From contig DIKL01000111.1 in assembly GCA_002424545.1 (NCBI GenBank), forward strand, positions 1 through 34,572: 34,572 nt of DNA, given 5' to 3'. A model generated the notes under the pieces. It was not told the origin of the DNA. It was given only the letters and a program-made list of their open reading frames with translations, and made no database searches. Of the stretch, positions 16,366 to 24,969 are shown in pieces. The stretch is from Syntrophaceae bacterium UBA5619. Its GTDB lineage: Bacteria > Desulfobacterota > Syntrophia > Syntrophales > UBA5619. Position 1 is the stretch's first letter. Every line of letters begins with the position of its first letter. The translations under genes were made by a program, and so were the position numbers.

Positions 16366-17019
16366 ATGACGGAGATTCTGATTCTGACGGCGGCTGCGCC
16401 CTTGCTGGCGGGGCTCCTCTGGTTCGAAAAGAAAGAGTCCGCTCGGGGGCTCCTGCTGACGAAGCCCTTCCTGTCGCTGTTGTTCATCGCGGCGGCGTTG
16501 ACCGGCCCGGAGAGCGATCCGACTTACTTCGGCCTGATCCTGGCCGGCCTGATCTGCTGCCTGGCGGGCGATGTCTGCCTGATCTTCTTCTTTTCGAGGC
16601 CGCTTTTTCTGGCGGGGCTCGTATCGTTTCTGACCGGCCATCTCCTCTATACCGTCGCCTTCTTCCTGAAGGCGCCTCCGGGGATATCGACCTGGATCGT
16701 CGGCGTCTGCACGATTGCGGTGAGCGGGGCCGTTTTCGTGTGGCTCCGACCCCATCTGGGAAAGATGCGCATCCCCGTTGTGGCCTACATGGTCATCATC
16801 ACCGCGATGGTGATCGGCGCCGCATCGCTCCTCAAGGACGATCATGCCGCTCTTCCGGGGCGGGCTCTCGCCTTTGCGGGGGCGGTACTGTTTTACGTTT
16901 CGGATATCTTTGTCGCCCGCCACCGTTTCGTGGCGAAGGCGTACGTCAACCGTCTCGTCGGGCTGCCCTTCTACTATGCGGCCCAGTTCCTGATCGCCTT
17001 TTCCATCCGTTTCGTCTAA
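16366..17019 (+). CDS. YhhN/TMEM86-family membrane protein (lysoplasmalogenase-like)
   Basis: This 217-residue membrane protein has about eight helices and the acidic signature of the YhhN family: LAGLICCLAGDVCLIFF in helix three and LFYVSDIFVARHRF near the C-terminus. The two Asp-containing motifs (GDVCL and VSDIF) are thought to form the active site. Characterised relatives hydrolyse the vinyl-ether bond of lysoplasmalogens. Plasmalogens occur in many anaerobes, so that activity is plausible but unproven. The ATG at 16366 has the ribosome site GGAGGAACGG. The stop overlaps that of the convergent menG/ubiE gene by 3 nt. Confidence 0.85.
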   Translation: MTEILILTAAAPLLAGLLWFEKKESARGLLLTKPFLSLLFIAAALTGPESDPTYFGLILAGLICCLAGDVCLIFFFSRPLFLAGLVSFLTGHLLYTVAFFLKAPPGISTWIVGVCTIAVSGAVFVWLRPHLGKMRIPVVAYMVIITAMVIGAASLLKDDHAALPGRALAFAGAVLFYVSDIFVARHRFVAKAYVNRLVGLPFYYAAQFLIAFSIRFV

Positions 17020-17756
17020 AGGCGGCCAATGTAGAGGCTGGTGATGCCGAGAGTGAGGGAGTGTCTCTCCAGCTCCCGGAATCCGGACTGGGCCATCATC
17101 TCCAGAAACACCCCCGGTGTCGGGAAGTTCAGGATGGAGTCGACCAGATAGCCGTAGGCGGCAGGGTTCTTCGAATAGAACCGGGCAATGGCCGGCAGGA
17201 CGCGGTTCAGGTAGGGGGCGAAGAAGAGCCGCCGGATCCATTTCGGAGGCGCGTTCATCTCCAGGATCTGAATCCGGCCGCCGGGAACGAGAACACGCCG
17301 CATCTCCCGGAGGGCGGCGAGGCGATCCGGCATGTTCCGGATACCGAAAGCGCTGGCGGCAACATCAAAACTGCCATCCGGAAAGGGGAGCGCCAGCGCA
17401 TCCGCCTGGAGGAGGTCCAGCCGCCCGGCGAGGCCGCGCTCCGCAATCTTTCTTTGCCCCGGAACGAGCATCTCCCGAACGAAATCGATCCCCGTCACCC
17501 GGATGCCGGGATGGCAAAGCGCGGCATCGATCGCCAGGTCCGCTGTTCCGGTCGCCACGTCCAGCAGTCGGAAGGTGTCGAAGAAAACCATCTTCCGGGC
17601 GGCAAACCGACGCCAGGCGACGTCGCGGCGGAGGCTCAGCAGATGATTCAGGAAGTCGTACCGGCCGGGGATCGTTGTGAAGATCTCCCGGACCATGCCG
17701 ATGTGCTCCTCGCGGCCGATTCCGTTCACCGGCGGGTAGCGATCCTCATCCTTCAT
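17016..17756 (-). CDS. menG: Demethylmenaquinone methyltransferase (MenG/UbiE)
   Basis: This SAM-dependent methyltransferase of about 246 residues carries out the final C-methylation in menaquinone, and in some bacteria ubiquinone, synthesis. The family marks are present: FTTIPGRYDFLNHLLSL near the start, the SAM loop LLDVATGTADLAIDAA, GIDFVREML, then ALPFPDGSFDVAASAFGIRN and LREMRRVLVPGGRIQILE. The C-terminal YLVDSILNFP also matches. The start is either ATG at 17756 or GTG at 17765. GGAGG lies 12 nt before the ATG and only 3 nt before the GTG, so neither is ideal. Its presence indicates a quinone-based electron transport chain. Confidence 0.92.
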   Translation of the reverse strand: MKDEDRYPPVNGIGREEHIGMVREIFTTIPGRYDFLNHLLSLRRDVAWRRFAARKMVFFDTFRLLDVATGTADLAIDAALCHPGIRVTGIDFVREMLVPGQRKIAERGLAGRLDLLQADALALPFPDGSFDVAASAFGIRNMPDRLAALREMRRVLVPGGRIQILEMNAPPKWIRRLFFAPYLNRVLPAIARFYSKNPAAYGYLVDSILNFPTPGVFLEMMAQSGFRELERHSLTLGITSLYIGRL

Positions 17757-17885
17757 GCCCTGCACTGTCCTCCTCCGAAATCGGACAGAAGCCCCTTTCC
17801 CCCGACACCCTCCTTGCGGAGCCCTGGAAATCCAATCCTGGAAGGCTGAAAGAGTAGAATCTCATGCGAGTTTTTGCTGAAGCCG

Positions 17886-19352
17886 TCAGGTGTTGCCGTC
17901 AAAGACACGGGTGTACAGGGCGTCGAAGCCGTCCTTCCCCGCGGCAAGCAGAAGCGTCAGCGGCATGGCTTCTTGCCCCCGTGCGACCATCCGCGCCGCC
18001 GTCTCACGAATGTCCCACTGGGCATGACCATCCGCCCGGACGCGGGCGAGGTGGTAGAGCTCGCGGGCGCTGACCCTCATCAGCACTCTTCGCCGGTGGG
18101 CATTCGTCAGGATGTAGGGAGCCGCGGCGGGCGACCGGCGGCGGATCTCTTCCCAGGTCTCTTCCGTCCGCGCGCAGAGTTCGCGGAACGCTCCCTCCAT
18201 GCCGATCTCGGTCACGGCGGGCGGCACCGTGAGTCCAAGCCCGGGATCATACCCCTGGACGGTGATCCCGGCCATCCGATGACGCTTCACCTGAGCGAAA
18301 CAGGTCGCGCTGATCACCAGCTCGAAGGTCAGCGCCGCCTGCTCGAACTCCCGCGGGGCGGCGTCGTAGGCCTTCATCCGCCGGAGGGCCGTCTTGATCA
18401 ACGACCCCTTCTCTTCGCGATTCATCCGCGCGGCGATCTCCAGGCAGCCCGCGAACGGAAGGTCCGAGGCGCTGTGGAGCAGCGCTGCCAGGACCTTCTC
18501 GTCGGCTTCGGGTGTTACGTCGACCAGCCGGACGAGGTCCACATCCTCTTTGCCGGCGGGAGACCGCCCAAGGATCCGGGCTGTTTCTTTTCGGAGCGCC
18601 GCGAGTGTCTCGAGGTCGTAGGGGGTGGGTTCCGTGTAGCGGACGAGCGACGGCGCGACCGCGTGGGTCGCATCGAAGAGATTCCGGCTGTAATCCCGGG
18701 CCTCGGCCAGCGGAGAGGCGGCCAGACGCCGGATCATCAGTTCGACAGTCCGTGCGTTGACGGTCATGCCGAGTTGCGTCTCGGTGGCGAGTGGAAGGCA
18801 GTAGCGGGCGTCTTCCTTGGCCCACCCTTCCAGAAGCCCGCGGTTCTTCGGATCCGCGGCCAATTCCGGGTTCCGGTCGAATACCCAGGGGCGGAGCTTT
18901 TCGTAGAGGCCGTGGTAGAAGCCGTTTTGGCGGCGGATGGCCGCAACAAAAGTCTCCTCCAAACCCGCCTCCCGGACCTCCGCCGGGATGACGAAGTCGT
19001 CCTGAAAAAGGACATAGCGCTGCGACTTCTCGGTATAGGACGCGAGCCGGAATCTTTCGATCTCCTCGACCAGGAGCCGGGAAACGGCCAGAACGTCGAG
19101 GTTGAAGACGGCGTGCTCCGCGATCGAACTGTGGCCCATTTCGAAGACGATGTTCCGGTTCGAGGCGCGGGCCTTTTCCACCTCGCCGCGGGCGATCGCC
19201 CGCAGTTCGGTCACCGGCCTCGGATAGCGGCTGATCCGGGCGTACGCGGCGGCGACGGTCTCCGGCGTCAGATCCTGCCGTTCGGGATGCTCCTCCCGGA
19301 ATTCCCGGATGATCTCCTGATCGATGTTGTGGCCCGCGAGAATGACCTTCAT
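17886..19352 (-). CDS. thyX: Tandem-domain ThyX homologue (flavin-dependent thymidylate synthase family)
   Basis: ThyX makes dTMP from dUMP with methylene-tetrahydrofolate and FAD. This 488-residue protein is twice the usual length of about 220-250. Domain one has GHSSIAEH (73-80) and a ThyX motif RFRLASYTEKSQRY (100-113; the middle His of RHR is Phe, both Ser kept), then LPLATETQLGMTVNART (186-202). Domain two has RHRMAG (357-362), where RHR is kept but the Ser is lost, and YILTNAHRRRVLMRVSAREL with RADGHAQWDIRE (439-450). The two halves may complement each other. ATG 19352 has GGGGGTGG at good distance; ATG 19358 is an alternative. It is unclear whether it is the cell's thymidylate synthase or a divergent paralogue. 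Confidence 0.85.
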   Translation of the reverse strand: MKVILAGHNIDQEIIREFREEHPERQDLTPETVAAAYARISRYPRPVTELRAIARGEVEKARASNRNIVFEMGHSSIAEHAVFNLDVLAVSRLLVEEIERFRLASYTEKSQRYVLFQDDFVIPAEVREAGLEETFVAAIRRQNGFYHGLYEKLRPWVFDRNPELAADPKNRGLLEGWAKEDARYCLPLATETQLGMTVNARTVELMIRRLAASPLAEARDYSRNLFDATHAVAPSLVRYTEPTPYDLETLAALRKETARILGRSPAGKEDVDLVRLVDVTPEADEKVLAALLHSASDLPFAGCLEIAARMNREEKGSLIKTALRRMKAYDAAPREFEQAALTFELVISATCFAQVKRHRMAGITVQGYDPGLGLTVPPAVTEIGMEGAFRELCARTEETWEEIRRRSPAAAPYILTNAHRRRVLMRVSARELYHLARVRADGHAQWDIRETAARMVARGQEAMPLTLLLAAGKDGFDALYTRVFDGNT

Positions 19353-19553
19353 TTTCATCCACCCCCATCGGTTGATTCGAACCGGCATCACGTTACCATC
19401 GGCCTTGGCCGACGGCAAGAGATTCTTGTCCGCGGGAATCGGCGCCGTCCCGGGCATCGGCTGTATCGCCTGGCGCATTCACGCCTTTTGTGTTAGCCTG
19501 CGCGGGTCCGAACGGTCTTACGGCATCACGATCGATGTTGACAAGGGGGAAAA

Positions 19554-20177
19554 ATGGGGCTGCTCCAACTGCTCATCCAGGATCCGCTGACGTTTGTGCT
19601 GTTGGCGATCCCGCTTTTATATTCCATCATCATCCACGAGTTGGCCCACGGCTGGGTCGCATCCCTCATGGGAGATCCCACGGCCCGGGTTCACGGCCGA
19701 TTAACCCTCAATCCGCTGAAGCATCTGGATCCCATCGGCACCGCCATGCTGTTTATCTTCGGATTCGGCTGGGCCAAGCCGGTTCCGGTGAACCTCAGCC
19801 TGATCCGGAACACCCGCATGGGACTGATTTGGGTCTCTTCCGCGGGGATCATCGCGAATCTGATATTCGCCTTTCTGGCCATCCTGCTGCTGCGCCTGCT
19901 TTCCCCAACCTCTTCCGACTCGATCGAACTGCTGCTCTATTATCTGGCGCAGATCAACATTATCCTCGCCTCGTTCAACCTCATTCCGATCCCGCCGCTC
20001 GACGGATCGAAGATCCTCATGGGATTTCTTCCGGAACGCGTCGGATACGTCATGGCCCGCCTGGAACCCTTCGGATTCTTCATCATCATCGGTCTGCTGT
20101 ACCTGGGGGCTCTCGATCCGGTCATCCAATTCTTCCGCTGGCTCATCACGAGTCTGATCGGTGCTCTGCTCTTCTGA
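19554..20177 (+). CDS. Site-2-type membrane zinc protease (M50 family)
   Basis: This 207-residue integral membrane protein belongs to the M50 (rhomboid-unrelated, site-2 protease) family, in the short group without PDZ or CBS domains. The zinc motif HELAHGW is at 28-34 in the first helix, with Glu29 catalytic. The third ligand is in FNLIPIPPLDG (141-151, Asp150). In between are GRLTLNPLKHLDPIG and GWAKPVPVN, both typical. It would cleave membrane-embedded substrates, as in regulated release of anti-sigma factors, but no partner gene is adjacent. The ribosome site AAGGGGGA precedes the ATG. Confidence 0.9.
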   Translation: MGLLQLLIQDPLTFVLLAIPLLYSIIIHELAHGWVASLMGDPTARVHGRLTLNPLKHLDPIGTAMLFIFGFGWAKPVPVNLSLIRNTRMGLIWVSSAGIIANLIFAFLAILLLRLLSPTSSDSIELLLYYLAQINIILASFNLIPIPPLDGSKILMGFLPERVGYVMARLEPFGFFIIIGLLYLGALDPVIQFFRWLITSLIGALLF

Positions 20178-20191
20178 TTTGTTGTGAACCT

Positions 20192-21214
20192 TTATCCCCG
20201 AAGCATCCCCTTGGTCGCGAGTCGGCTGGCCGCCAGCCGCACGATCTTGCTTCCCGTTTCTCCGTATGAATAACCGGCCAGTTCGGCGGCACAGGCGAGG
20301 CTGGCGTCCGCGCTGATATCGGCGTTGGGGTTCACGTCCAGGACGTGGAAAGCGCCGTCGCGCATCCGCACGTCGATGCGTCCGTAATCGCGGCACCCGA
20401 TCGCCCGGTAGGCCGACTGGCAGATCTCTTGGAGCCGGTGCATCTCCTCCGGGTTCAGGGGTGCGGGAAGAAGGGTATGGATCCCTTCGTAGTGTCTCGA
20501 TCCGGGAACGAATTTGGACTCATAGGTGCAGAGCCGGTCGTGGATATCCTTGAACTGGGAGAAATCCATCTCCGCCGGAGGGAGCATTTCAATAACGCCG
20601 TTTCCCCAGAGCGACACGTGGAACTCCCGCCCGTCGATGAAGTCCTCGACCAGGGCCGGTTGCCCGAAGGTGTCCAGCACATGGGCGATCCGGGCGTGCA
20701 GCTCCGTTTCGTTCATGACGACGGACTCCCGTGTGAGCCCCTCGCTGCAGTGCTCTTTCGCGGCCTTGACGATCGCCGGAAACTGCTTCCAGCCGTTAGA
20801 CTCGGGACGCTCGTATAGACGCCAAGCCGGGGTGGGAATGCCCTTACGGTTCAGGATCTCCTTCATGGCGTGCTTGTTCTGCGAGCGCTCCAGCGCCGAA
20901 GCATCGGCCCCGGTAAACACAAAACCGGTGGATTCCAGGATCCGGACGACGGTGGACTCGCTTTTCGGGATATCGGGAAGGTTCTCGCACCAGTTGAGGA
21001 TGACATGGGAGGTCGGGTCAAAGGGGCGGAGCGCCGCGGGCAGATCGCTGTTGGTCAACGGGAGCAGCGTAATGGGGTGGCCGACGCCGGAGACGGCCTG
21101 CGCCAGTTGGGAGGAGAGCAGGTCCACATCCGATTTTTCATCGGGAGTCCAAGAGGGGTCCTGGTTGTACAGGAGGACGACCGGCACTTTGCATGGATCG
21201 ATATCCAGTGGCAT
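20192..21214 (-). CDS. D-alanine-D-alanine-ligase-like ATP-grasp protein
   Basis: This is a 340-residue ATP-grasp enzyme related to D-Ala-D-Ala ligase. ATP-binding features are FPAIVKAAKEHCSEGL (Lys of the first motif), LVEDFIDGREFHVSL, and the metal/nucleotide end CRDYGRIDVRMRDGAFHVLDVNPNADI, with acidic and Asn ligands. It lacks the N-terminal HGxxGEDGxxQ motif of true Ddl and instead has LNWCENLPDIPKSES, so the acceptor substrate is probably different. Many such proteins sit in peptide- or cofactor-ligating systems, but no substrate peptide is visible here. The ATG at 21214 has GGGAG 7 nt upstream; a TTG 21 nt earlier is less likely. It ends 14 nt from the convergent M50 protease gene. Confidence 0.82.
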   Translation of the reverse strand: MPLDIDPCKVPVVLLYNQDPSWTPDEKSDVDLLSSQLAQAVSGVGHPITLLPLTNSDLPAALRPFDPTSHVILNWCENLPDIPKSESTVVRILESTGFVFTGADASALERSQNKHAMKEILNRKGIPTPAWRLYERPESNGWKQFPAIVKAAKEHCSEGLTRESVVMNETELHARIAHVLDTFGQPALVEDFIDGREFHVSLWGNGVIEMLPPAEMDFSQFKDIHDRLCTYESKFVPGSRHYEGIHTLLPAPLNPEEMHRLQEICQSAYRAIGCRDYGRIDVRMRDGAFHVLDVNPNADISADASLACAAELAGYSYGETGSKIVRLAASRLATKGMLRG

Positions 21215-21553
21215 GCAGAGACTCCCAGGATGCAATCTCGAGATTCAGGGGGATTCCTGCCGATCCGGGCACGAAGGATCGTCCGCATGTTTCCGTCGAA
21301 GCCCGCTCCGCCCGGCAGAACCGATATGAAGAAACGGTCCGCCGGAAAATCCCCGGTCATGTATGTCTCTAACGGATCAGAACAAGCTTTCCTCCCCAAA
21401 ATGGTCAGCCTTTTCCGCGGTTTTTTTCATTCCGCAATCAGGTGTTTTTTCTCTACACACAATCAGCGGAAAAATCAAGTTTTCATCTGAAAAATTTTCT
21501 GTCCCGGCACGGGTGGAAAAAACAAGGAGGGTCGGATTTCTCGTCCACGAATT
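21215..21553 (-). other. Intergenic region between the ATP-grasp gene and glcF
   Basis: These 339 nt have no convincing coding frame. The half next to glcF (about 21410-21540) is AT-rich with several A/T runs and holds the candidate promoter described at 21450-21478. Only short, imperfect inverted repeats are visible (CTTTTCCGC near 21410, GCGGAAAA near 21466). No recognisable riboswitch or RNA gene was seen. Confidence 0.5.
21450..21478 (-). promoter_or_regulatory. Possible promoter for the ATP-grasp gene
   Basis: On the minus strand TTGATT (21473-21478) and TAGAGA (21450-21455) are 17 nt apart in an AT-rich setting. The implied leader is long, about 230 nt. Confidence 0.3.
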
Positions 21554-22780
21554 TCAGATGACCTGGCTGATATGCATGGCCTTGAATTTGCCGCCGGAGG
21601 CCTTTGCCGCCTTCGCCAGTTGGATCAGGCAGCCGGGACAGCCGGTCACGACCACGGACGCCTCCGTCTCTTCGATGTTCCGCCGCTTCTGATCCAAAAT
21701 CTGCGTTGCCGCGTCGGGATAATCGATATGGAAGGAACCGGCTCCGCCGCAGCATACGTTGGATCCCTTCATCTCGACGAACCCTCCCGCCGCTTGCAGC
21801 AGTTCCCGGGGCGGCTTCGCGATTCCCTGGCCCCGAACCAGATGGCAGGGATCGTGATAGGTGAAAACGGCAGCCGTTTTCTGTCGTGGAGTGTAGCCGA
21901 CCTTTGCGAGATACTCCGTGAGGTCCATGACCTTGGCGCCGAAGGCGGTCGCCCGGTCCTTCCAGGCCGGATCGTCCGCGAAGAAGGAGCCCAGGTGCTT
22001 GAGGGTCGCTCCGCAGCTTGCGCAATCGCTGACGACAACATCGGCCTCCTCGAAAATCCGGATGTTTCGCCGCGCCAGGTCCAGGAAATCGCCGCGCAGG
22101 CCGTGGGCGAGATGGGGCAGGCCGCAGCAAACGTTTCCCGGTTCGCTCAGACGAACGGTGTTTTCGAGGATGGCACGGGTTTGAACGGCGGCCTCCGGAA
22201 ACATCATCTCCATTCCGCAGCCGCGGAAATAGGCCACCTTCGATCGGTCCGATACCGTAACCGCGGAGGGCGGCGCCTGTTGCCCAAGGGCGGCCGGTCC
22301 CGCAAAGGCGGTCAGGAAATGCGACCGGGTGTACGCTTCCGGGGCCATGCCATAGGGGAACAAGCCGTTGAGGCCGGATCGGCGAAGGATCGACAACGCC
22401 GCCGAGGCGACCTTCACGACGCCCGGACGCTTCAGGACCCCGCCGACGAGCTTGTACTTCGCGCTCGCCCCGCCGGTCAGATCGGTCAGATGCTGGCGGA
22501 CGTCGACCATCGCCTCGTCCGTCGGAACCTTCGCCGGACAGGTGTCGACGCAGGCCCGGCACAGAAGGCAGAAATTGACGATATCGAGCGCCTCCCGCGT
22601 CGGTTCGAGTCCGCCGTCGGCCAGCGCGCGGGCAACCGCATTCTTTCCCCGGGCGCTGGTCGCTTCGATGCCTCTGACCCCGAAGAGCGGACAGACCGGA
22701 AGGCATGTGCCGCAGCGGTCGCAGCGGCCGACCATTCCCCCCGCTTCTCGGAGCAGATCGCGATCCATCTTTTTATCCAT
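21554..22780 (-). CDS. glcF: GlcF-like iron-sulfur subunit, two CCG domains
   Basis: This 408-residue protein is the iron-sulfur partner of a GlcD-type FAD oxidase. It has two [4Fe-4S] motifs, C20/C23/C26/C30 and C71/C74/C77/C81, followed by two cysteine-rich CCG domains (CCGLPH with SDCASCG, and CCGGAGS with TGCPGC) as in GlcF and heterodisulfide-reductase-type subunits. It passes electrons from the flavoprotein to a quinone or other carrier. It lies 27 nt after glcD on the same strand. The start is ATG at 22780 or, four codons on, at 22768. Substrate (glycolate, lactate or another 2-hydroxy acid) cannot be decided. Confidence 0.9.
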   Translation of the reverse strand: MDKKMDRDLLREAGGMVGRCDRCGTCLPVCPLFGVRGIEATSARGKNAVARALADGGLEPTREALDIVNFCLLCRACVDTCPAKVPTDEAMVDVRQHLTDLTGGASAKYKLVGGVLKRPGVVKVASAALSILRRSGLNGLFPYGMAPEAYTRSHFLTAFAGPAALGQQAPPSAVTVSDRSKVAYFRGCGMEMMFPEAAVQTRAILENTVRLSEPGNVCCGLPHLAHGLRGDFLDLARRNIRIFEEADVVVSDCASCGATLKHLGSFFADDPAWKDRATAFGAKVMDLTEYLAKVGYTPRQKTAAVFTYHDPCHLVRGQGIAKPPRELLQAAGGFVEMKGSNVCCGGAGSFHIDYPDAATQILDQKRRNIEETEASVVVTGCPGCLIQLAKAAKASGGKFKAMHISQVI

Positions 22781-22807
22781 GCCATGCCTTTGCTTCCGGG
22801 ACCGCCG

Positions 22808-24196
22808 TCACCAGATCTTTCCCGGATTGAGCAGCCCTTTTGGATCGAGCGCCGCCTTCACGGCCTTGAGGGTTCGGATGCCGATTTCGCCGAGGGCGTC
22901 CCTGATGTAGGGCCGTTTGGTGATGCCGATGCCGTGCTCTCCGGAGAGGGTTCCGCCGACGCTCAGGGCCGCGGCAAAGATGTCGTCGACCGCCCGGTGG
23001 ACCCGTTCCTGCTCGCCGGGCTTGGACAGGTCGCACAGCAGCGAGGGGTGGATGTTGCCGTCGCCGGCGTGGCCGTACACGGCAATCGTAAACCCGTGCT
23101 TTTCCGAAATCTCCCGGATGCGCCGCACCACTTCGGGGAAGGCGTCGCGGGGAACAGAGATGTCCTCGCCGATGCGATGGGGCGCGAGGGCGGCGACGGC
23201 GGAACTGATCCCCCGCCGGACAGCCCAGATTTCGTCAGCTTCCTGCTGGGAGCGGGCCGCGCGGAATGTGACGGCGCCGCACGATATCGCCACATCTTCG
23301 ATACGTTTCGCCTGGATTTCGAGGGAGGCATCGTCGTCGCCGTCGATTTCGATGATAATGCAGGCGCCGACCTCCGGGTCGAGCTCCGTCTTGCGGTGGC
23401 GGGCGACGACCTCCAGGCAGGTCCGGTCCATGATCTCCGCCGCCGCCGGGACGATGCCCGAAAGGAGCATCGTGTGGATCGTCCGGCATCCGTCGTCGAG
23501 GTTGCGGAACATCACCTGCAGCGTGCCGCGCCGCTTCGGCATCGGGATCAACCGGAACAGGGCCCGGGTGATGATGCCGAGCGTCCCCTCGGAACCGGTA
23601 AAGAGGCTCGTGAGATCGTAGCCGGTGACGTTTTTGATGGCTTTGCCGCCGGTCCAAAGGATGGCGCCGTCGACCAGAACCACCTCCAGCCCCATGACGT
23701 AATTCTTCGTGACCCCGTACTTGACGGCCCTCATTCCGCCGGCGTTTTCCGCCACGTTGCCGCCGATCGTGGAAAACTTCCAACTGGCCGGATCGGGGGG
23801 GAAAAAAAGCCCTTTTGCGGCGCAGTGGTTGTAGAGGTCGATCGTGCGGACCCCCGCCTCCGCCGTGACCATCATGTTCCTCTCGTCGAGCTCGGTAATC
23901 TTCGTCATCCGGTCGAGACAGAGAGAGATTCCGCCTCGGAGCGGGATGCTGCCTCCGGTGCGGCCGCTCGCGGCGCCCCGGGGGGTGACGGGGATCTCCT
24001 CTTCGCAGGCGACGGCCATGATCCTCGACACCTCTTCCGCGGTCCGCGGCAGCACGACAAGATCCGGTCTGTTTTCCGGAAGGAGCGGGATGAAGGAGGA
24101 ATCGTAGGAATAACCGAATCGGTTCAGCTCGGAATCGAGGACATAATCCCGCCCCACGACATCGCTGATTTTCTTTTTAATTCCCGAATCAATCAT
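22808..24196 (-). CDS. glcD: GlcD-like FAD-linked 2-hydroxyacid dehydrogenase
   Basis: This 462-residue flavoprotein belongs to the vanillyl-alcohol-oxidase fold, GlcD/D-lactate dehydrogenase group. The FAD domain shows VTPRGAASGRTGGSIPLRGG (70-89) and FSTIGGNVAENAGGMRAVKYG, with TGYDLTSLFTGSEGTLGII further on. The C-terminal cap ends YGHAGDGNIHPSLL, then GGTLSGEHGIGITKRPYI, whose His residues bind the substrate carboxylate and metal. The length fits the family. With glcF it would oxidise a 2-hydroxy acid and feed electrons to the quinone pool. A promoter lies about 70 nt upstream, back to back with that of the RsbRD_N gene. Confidence 0.9.
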   Translation of the reverse strand: MIDSGIKKKISDVVGRDYVLDSELNRFGYSYDSSFIPLLPENRPDLVVLPRTAEEVSRIMAVACEEEIPVTPRGAASGRTGGSIPLRGGISLCLDRMTKITELDERNMMVTAEAGVRTIDLYNHCAAKGLFFPPDPASWKFSTIGGNVAENAGGMRAVKYGVTKNYVMGLEVVLVDGAILWTGGKAIKNVTGYDLTSLFTGSEGTLGIITRALFRLIPMPKRRGTLQVMFRNLDDGCRTIHTMLLSGIVPAAAEIMDRTCLEVVARHRKTELDPEVGACIIIEIDGDDDASLEIQAKRIEDVAISCGAVTFRAARSQQEADEIWAVRRGISSAVAALAPHRIGEDISVPRDAFPEVVRRIREISEKHGFTIAVYGHAGDGNIHPSLLCDLSKPGEQERVHRAVDDIFAAALSVGGTLSGEHGIGITKRPYIRDALGEIGIRTLKAVKAALDPKGLLNPGKIW

Positions 24197-24264
24197 TTTC
24201 CGTGCCTCCCGTCAGAATCCGATGTCGGCAAATCCCGCTGCGTTTGTGCCGTCCAAGGGGCGCA

Positions 24265-24293
24265 AATATGCCACGGGAAAAACGGAAAGCCAA
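24265..24293 (-). promoter_or_regulatory. Sigma70-type promoter for glcDF
   Basis: TTGGCT (24288-24293) and CATATT (24265-24270) on the minus strand are 17 nt apart, each matching the consensus at four of six positions. Confidence 0.45.
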
Positions 24294-24388
24294 GGAAATT
24301 CTGGGGCGCATTGGCCGAATGTCCGCCTTGATCGTCGGAGCCGGATGGCCTTTATTACCGTAAGTGTAACGAATGTTTGTTAAAGATC

Positions 24389-24417
24389 TTGACAGCCTGT
24401 CGGAATTTGAATAGACT
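24389..24417 (+). promoter_or_regulatory. Sigma70-type promoter for the RsbRD_N gene
   Basis: TTGACA (24389-24394) and TAGACT (24412-24417) are 17 nt apart. Transcription would begin about 35 nt before the ATG at 24460. Confidence 0.75.
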
Positions 24418-24459
24418 GCGCGACCAGAGATGATCACTGAGCCGACGAGGAGATTGCCG

Positions 24460-24915
24460 ATGAAAGTGTTTGCAGACAAGCTGATCGAGGTTCTGGAAAA
24501 ACACACCGTAGAAATTTCGGAGCGGTGGGGCAAAGCGGTTTGCACGAATTCGCGGACGCCCTCGTTCCACTCCCTGGACCCCGATCAATACGTTCCCCAT
24601 GCCGTCCGTTTTTACAAGAACATCGGGAAACTCTATTTCAGCAAAAAACCCCACACCGAAGAGATGGAATATTTTTTGAATTTTGCCGAAGAGATGTACG
24701 GGACGGGGGTGCCTCTCCATGAGGTGATTTACGCGCTGATGCTTATGCGCCGGCATATCTGGCTGTTTGCCGATTTCAATGTGCTGTTTGTCACCACGTT
24801 AGAGATGCACCAGGCGGTGGAGAGCATCAACCGGACCATCCTGATGTTCGACCACATCATTCACAGTGTCGCAAAACGCTACGGCGATCTGGCCGCGGCT
24901 GCAGCCCGCGCCTGA
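24460..24915 (+). CDS. Stand-alone RsbRD N-terminal domain protein
   Basis: This all-helical, 151-residue protein matches the RsbRD_N domain, the sensor half of RsbR/RsbRD-type proteins. The pattern FADKLIEVLEKHTVEISERW at the start is typical, as are the later EMEYFLNFAEEMYGTGVPLHE and LMLMRRHIWL. No STAS, kinase or other output domain follows, so it could act as a free sensor or adaptor. Similar orphan copies occur near redox operons in sulfate reducers, to my recollection. The ATG at 24460 has GAGGAG 7 nt upstream; the frame's earlier ATG at 24430 has none. It is divergent from glcDF. Confidence 0.75.
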   Translation: MKVFADKLIEVLEKHTVEISERWGKAVCTNSRTPSFHSLDPDQYVPHAVRFYKNIGKLYFSKKPHTEEMEYFLNFAEEMYGTGVPLHEVIYALMLMRRHIWLFADFNVLFVTTLEMHQAVESINRTILMFDHIIHSVAKRYGDLAAAAARA

Positions 24916-24969
24916 ACCCATTCCGGGAAATCTTTCCATGTCATTCGACCGGCGACGTTTGCCGGGCGT

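Noticed and set aside
17874..19496. 540-codon plus-strand open frame
   Set aside because: Antisense shadow of the ThyX homologue; no motifs.
19537..19545. TTGACA just before the M50 protease gene as a promoter
   Set aside because: No -10 element lies at a suitable distance; it is within the ribosome-site region of the gene.
21572..24331. 919-codon plus-strand open frame opposite glcF and glcD
   Set aside because: It lies antisense to two well-conserved genes; its translation is Arg/Gly/Asp-rich with no family motif. High GC content leaves such mirror frames open.
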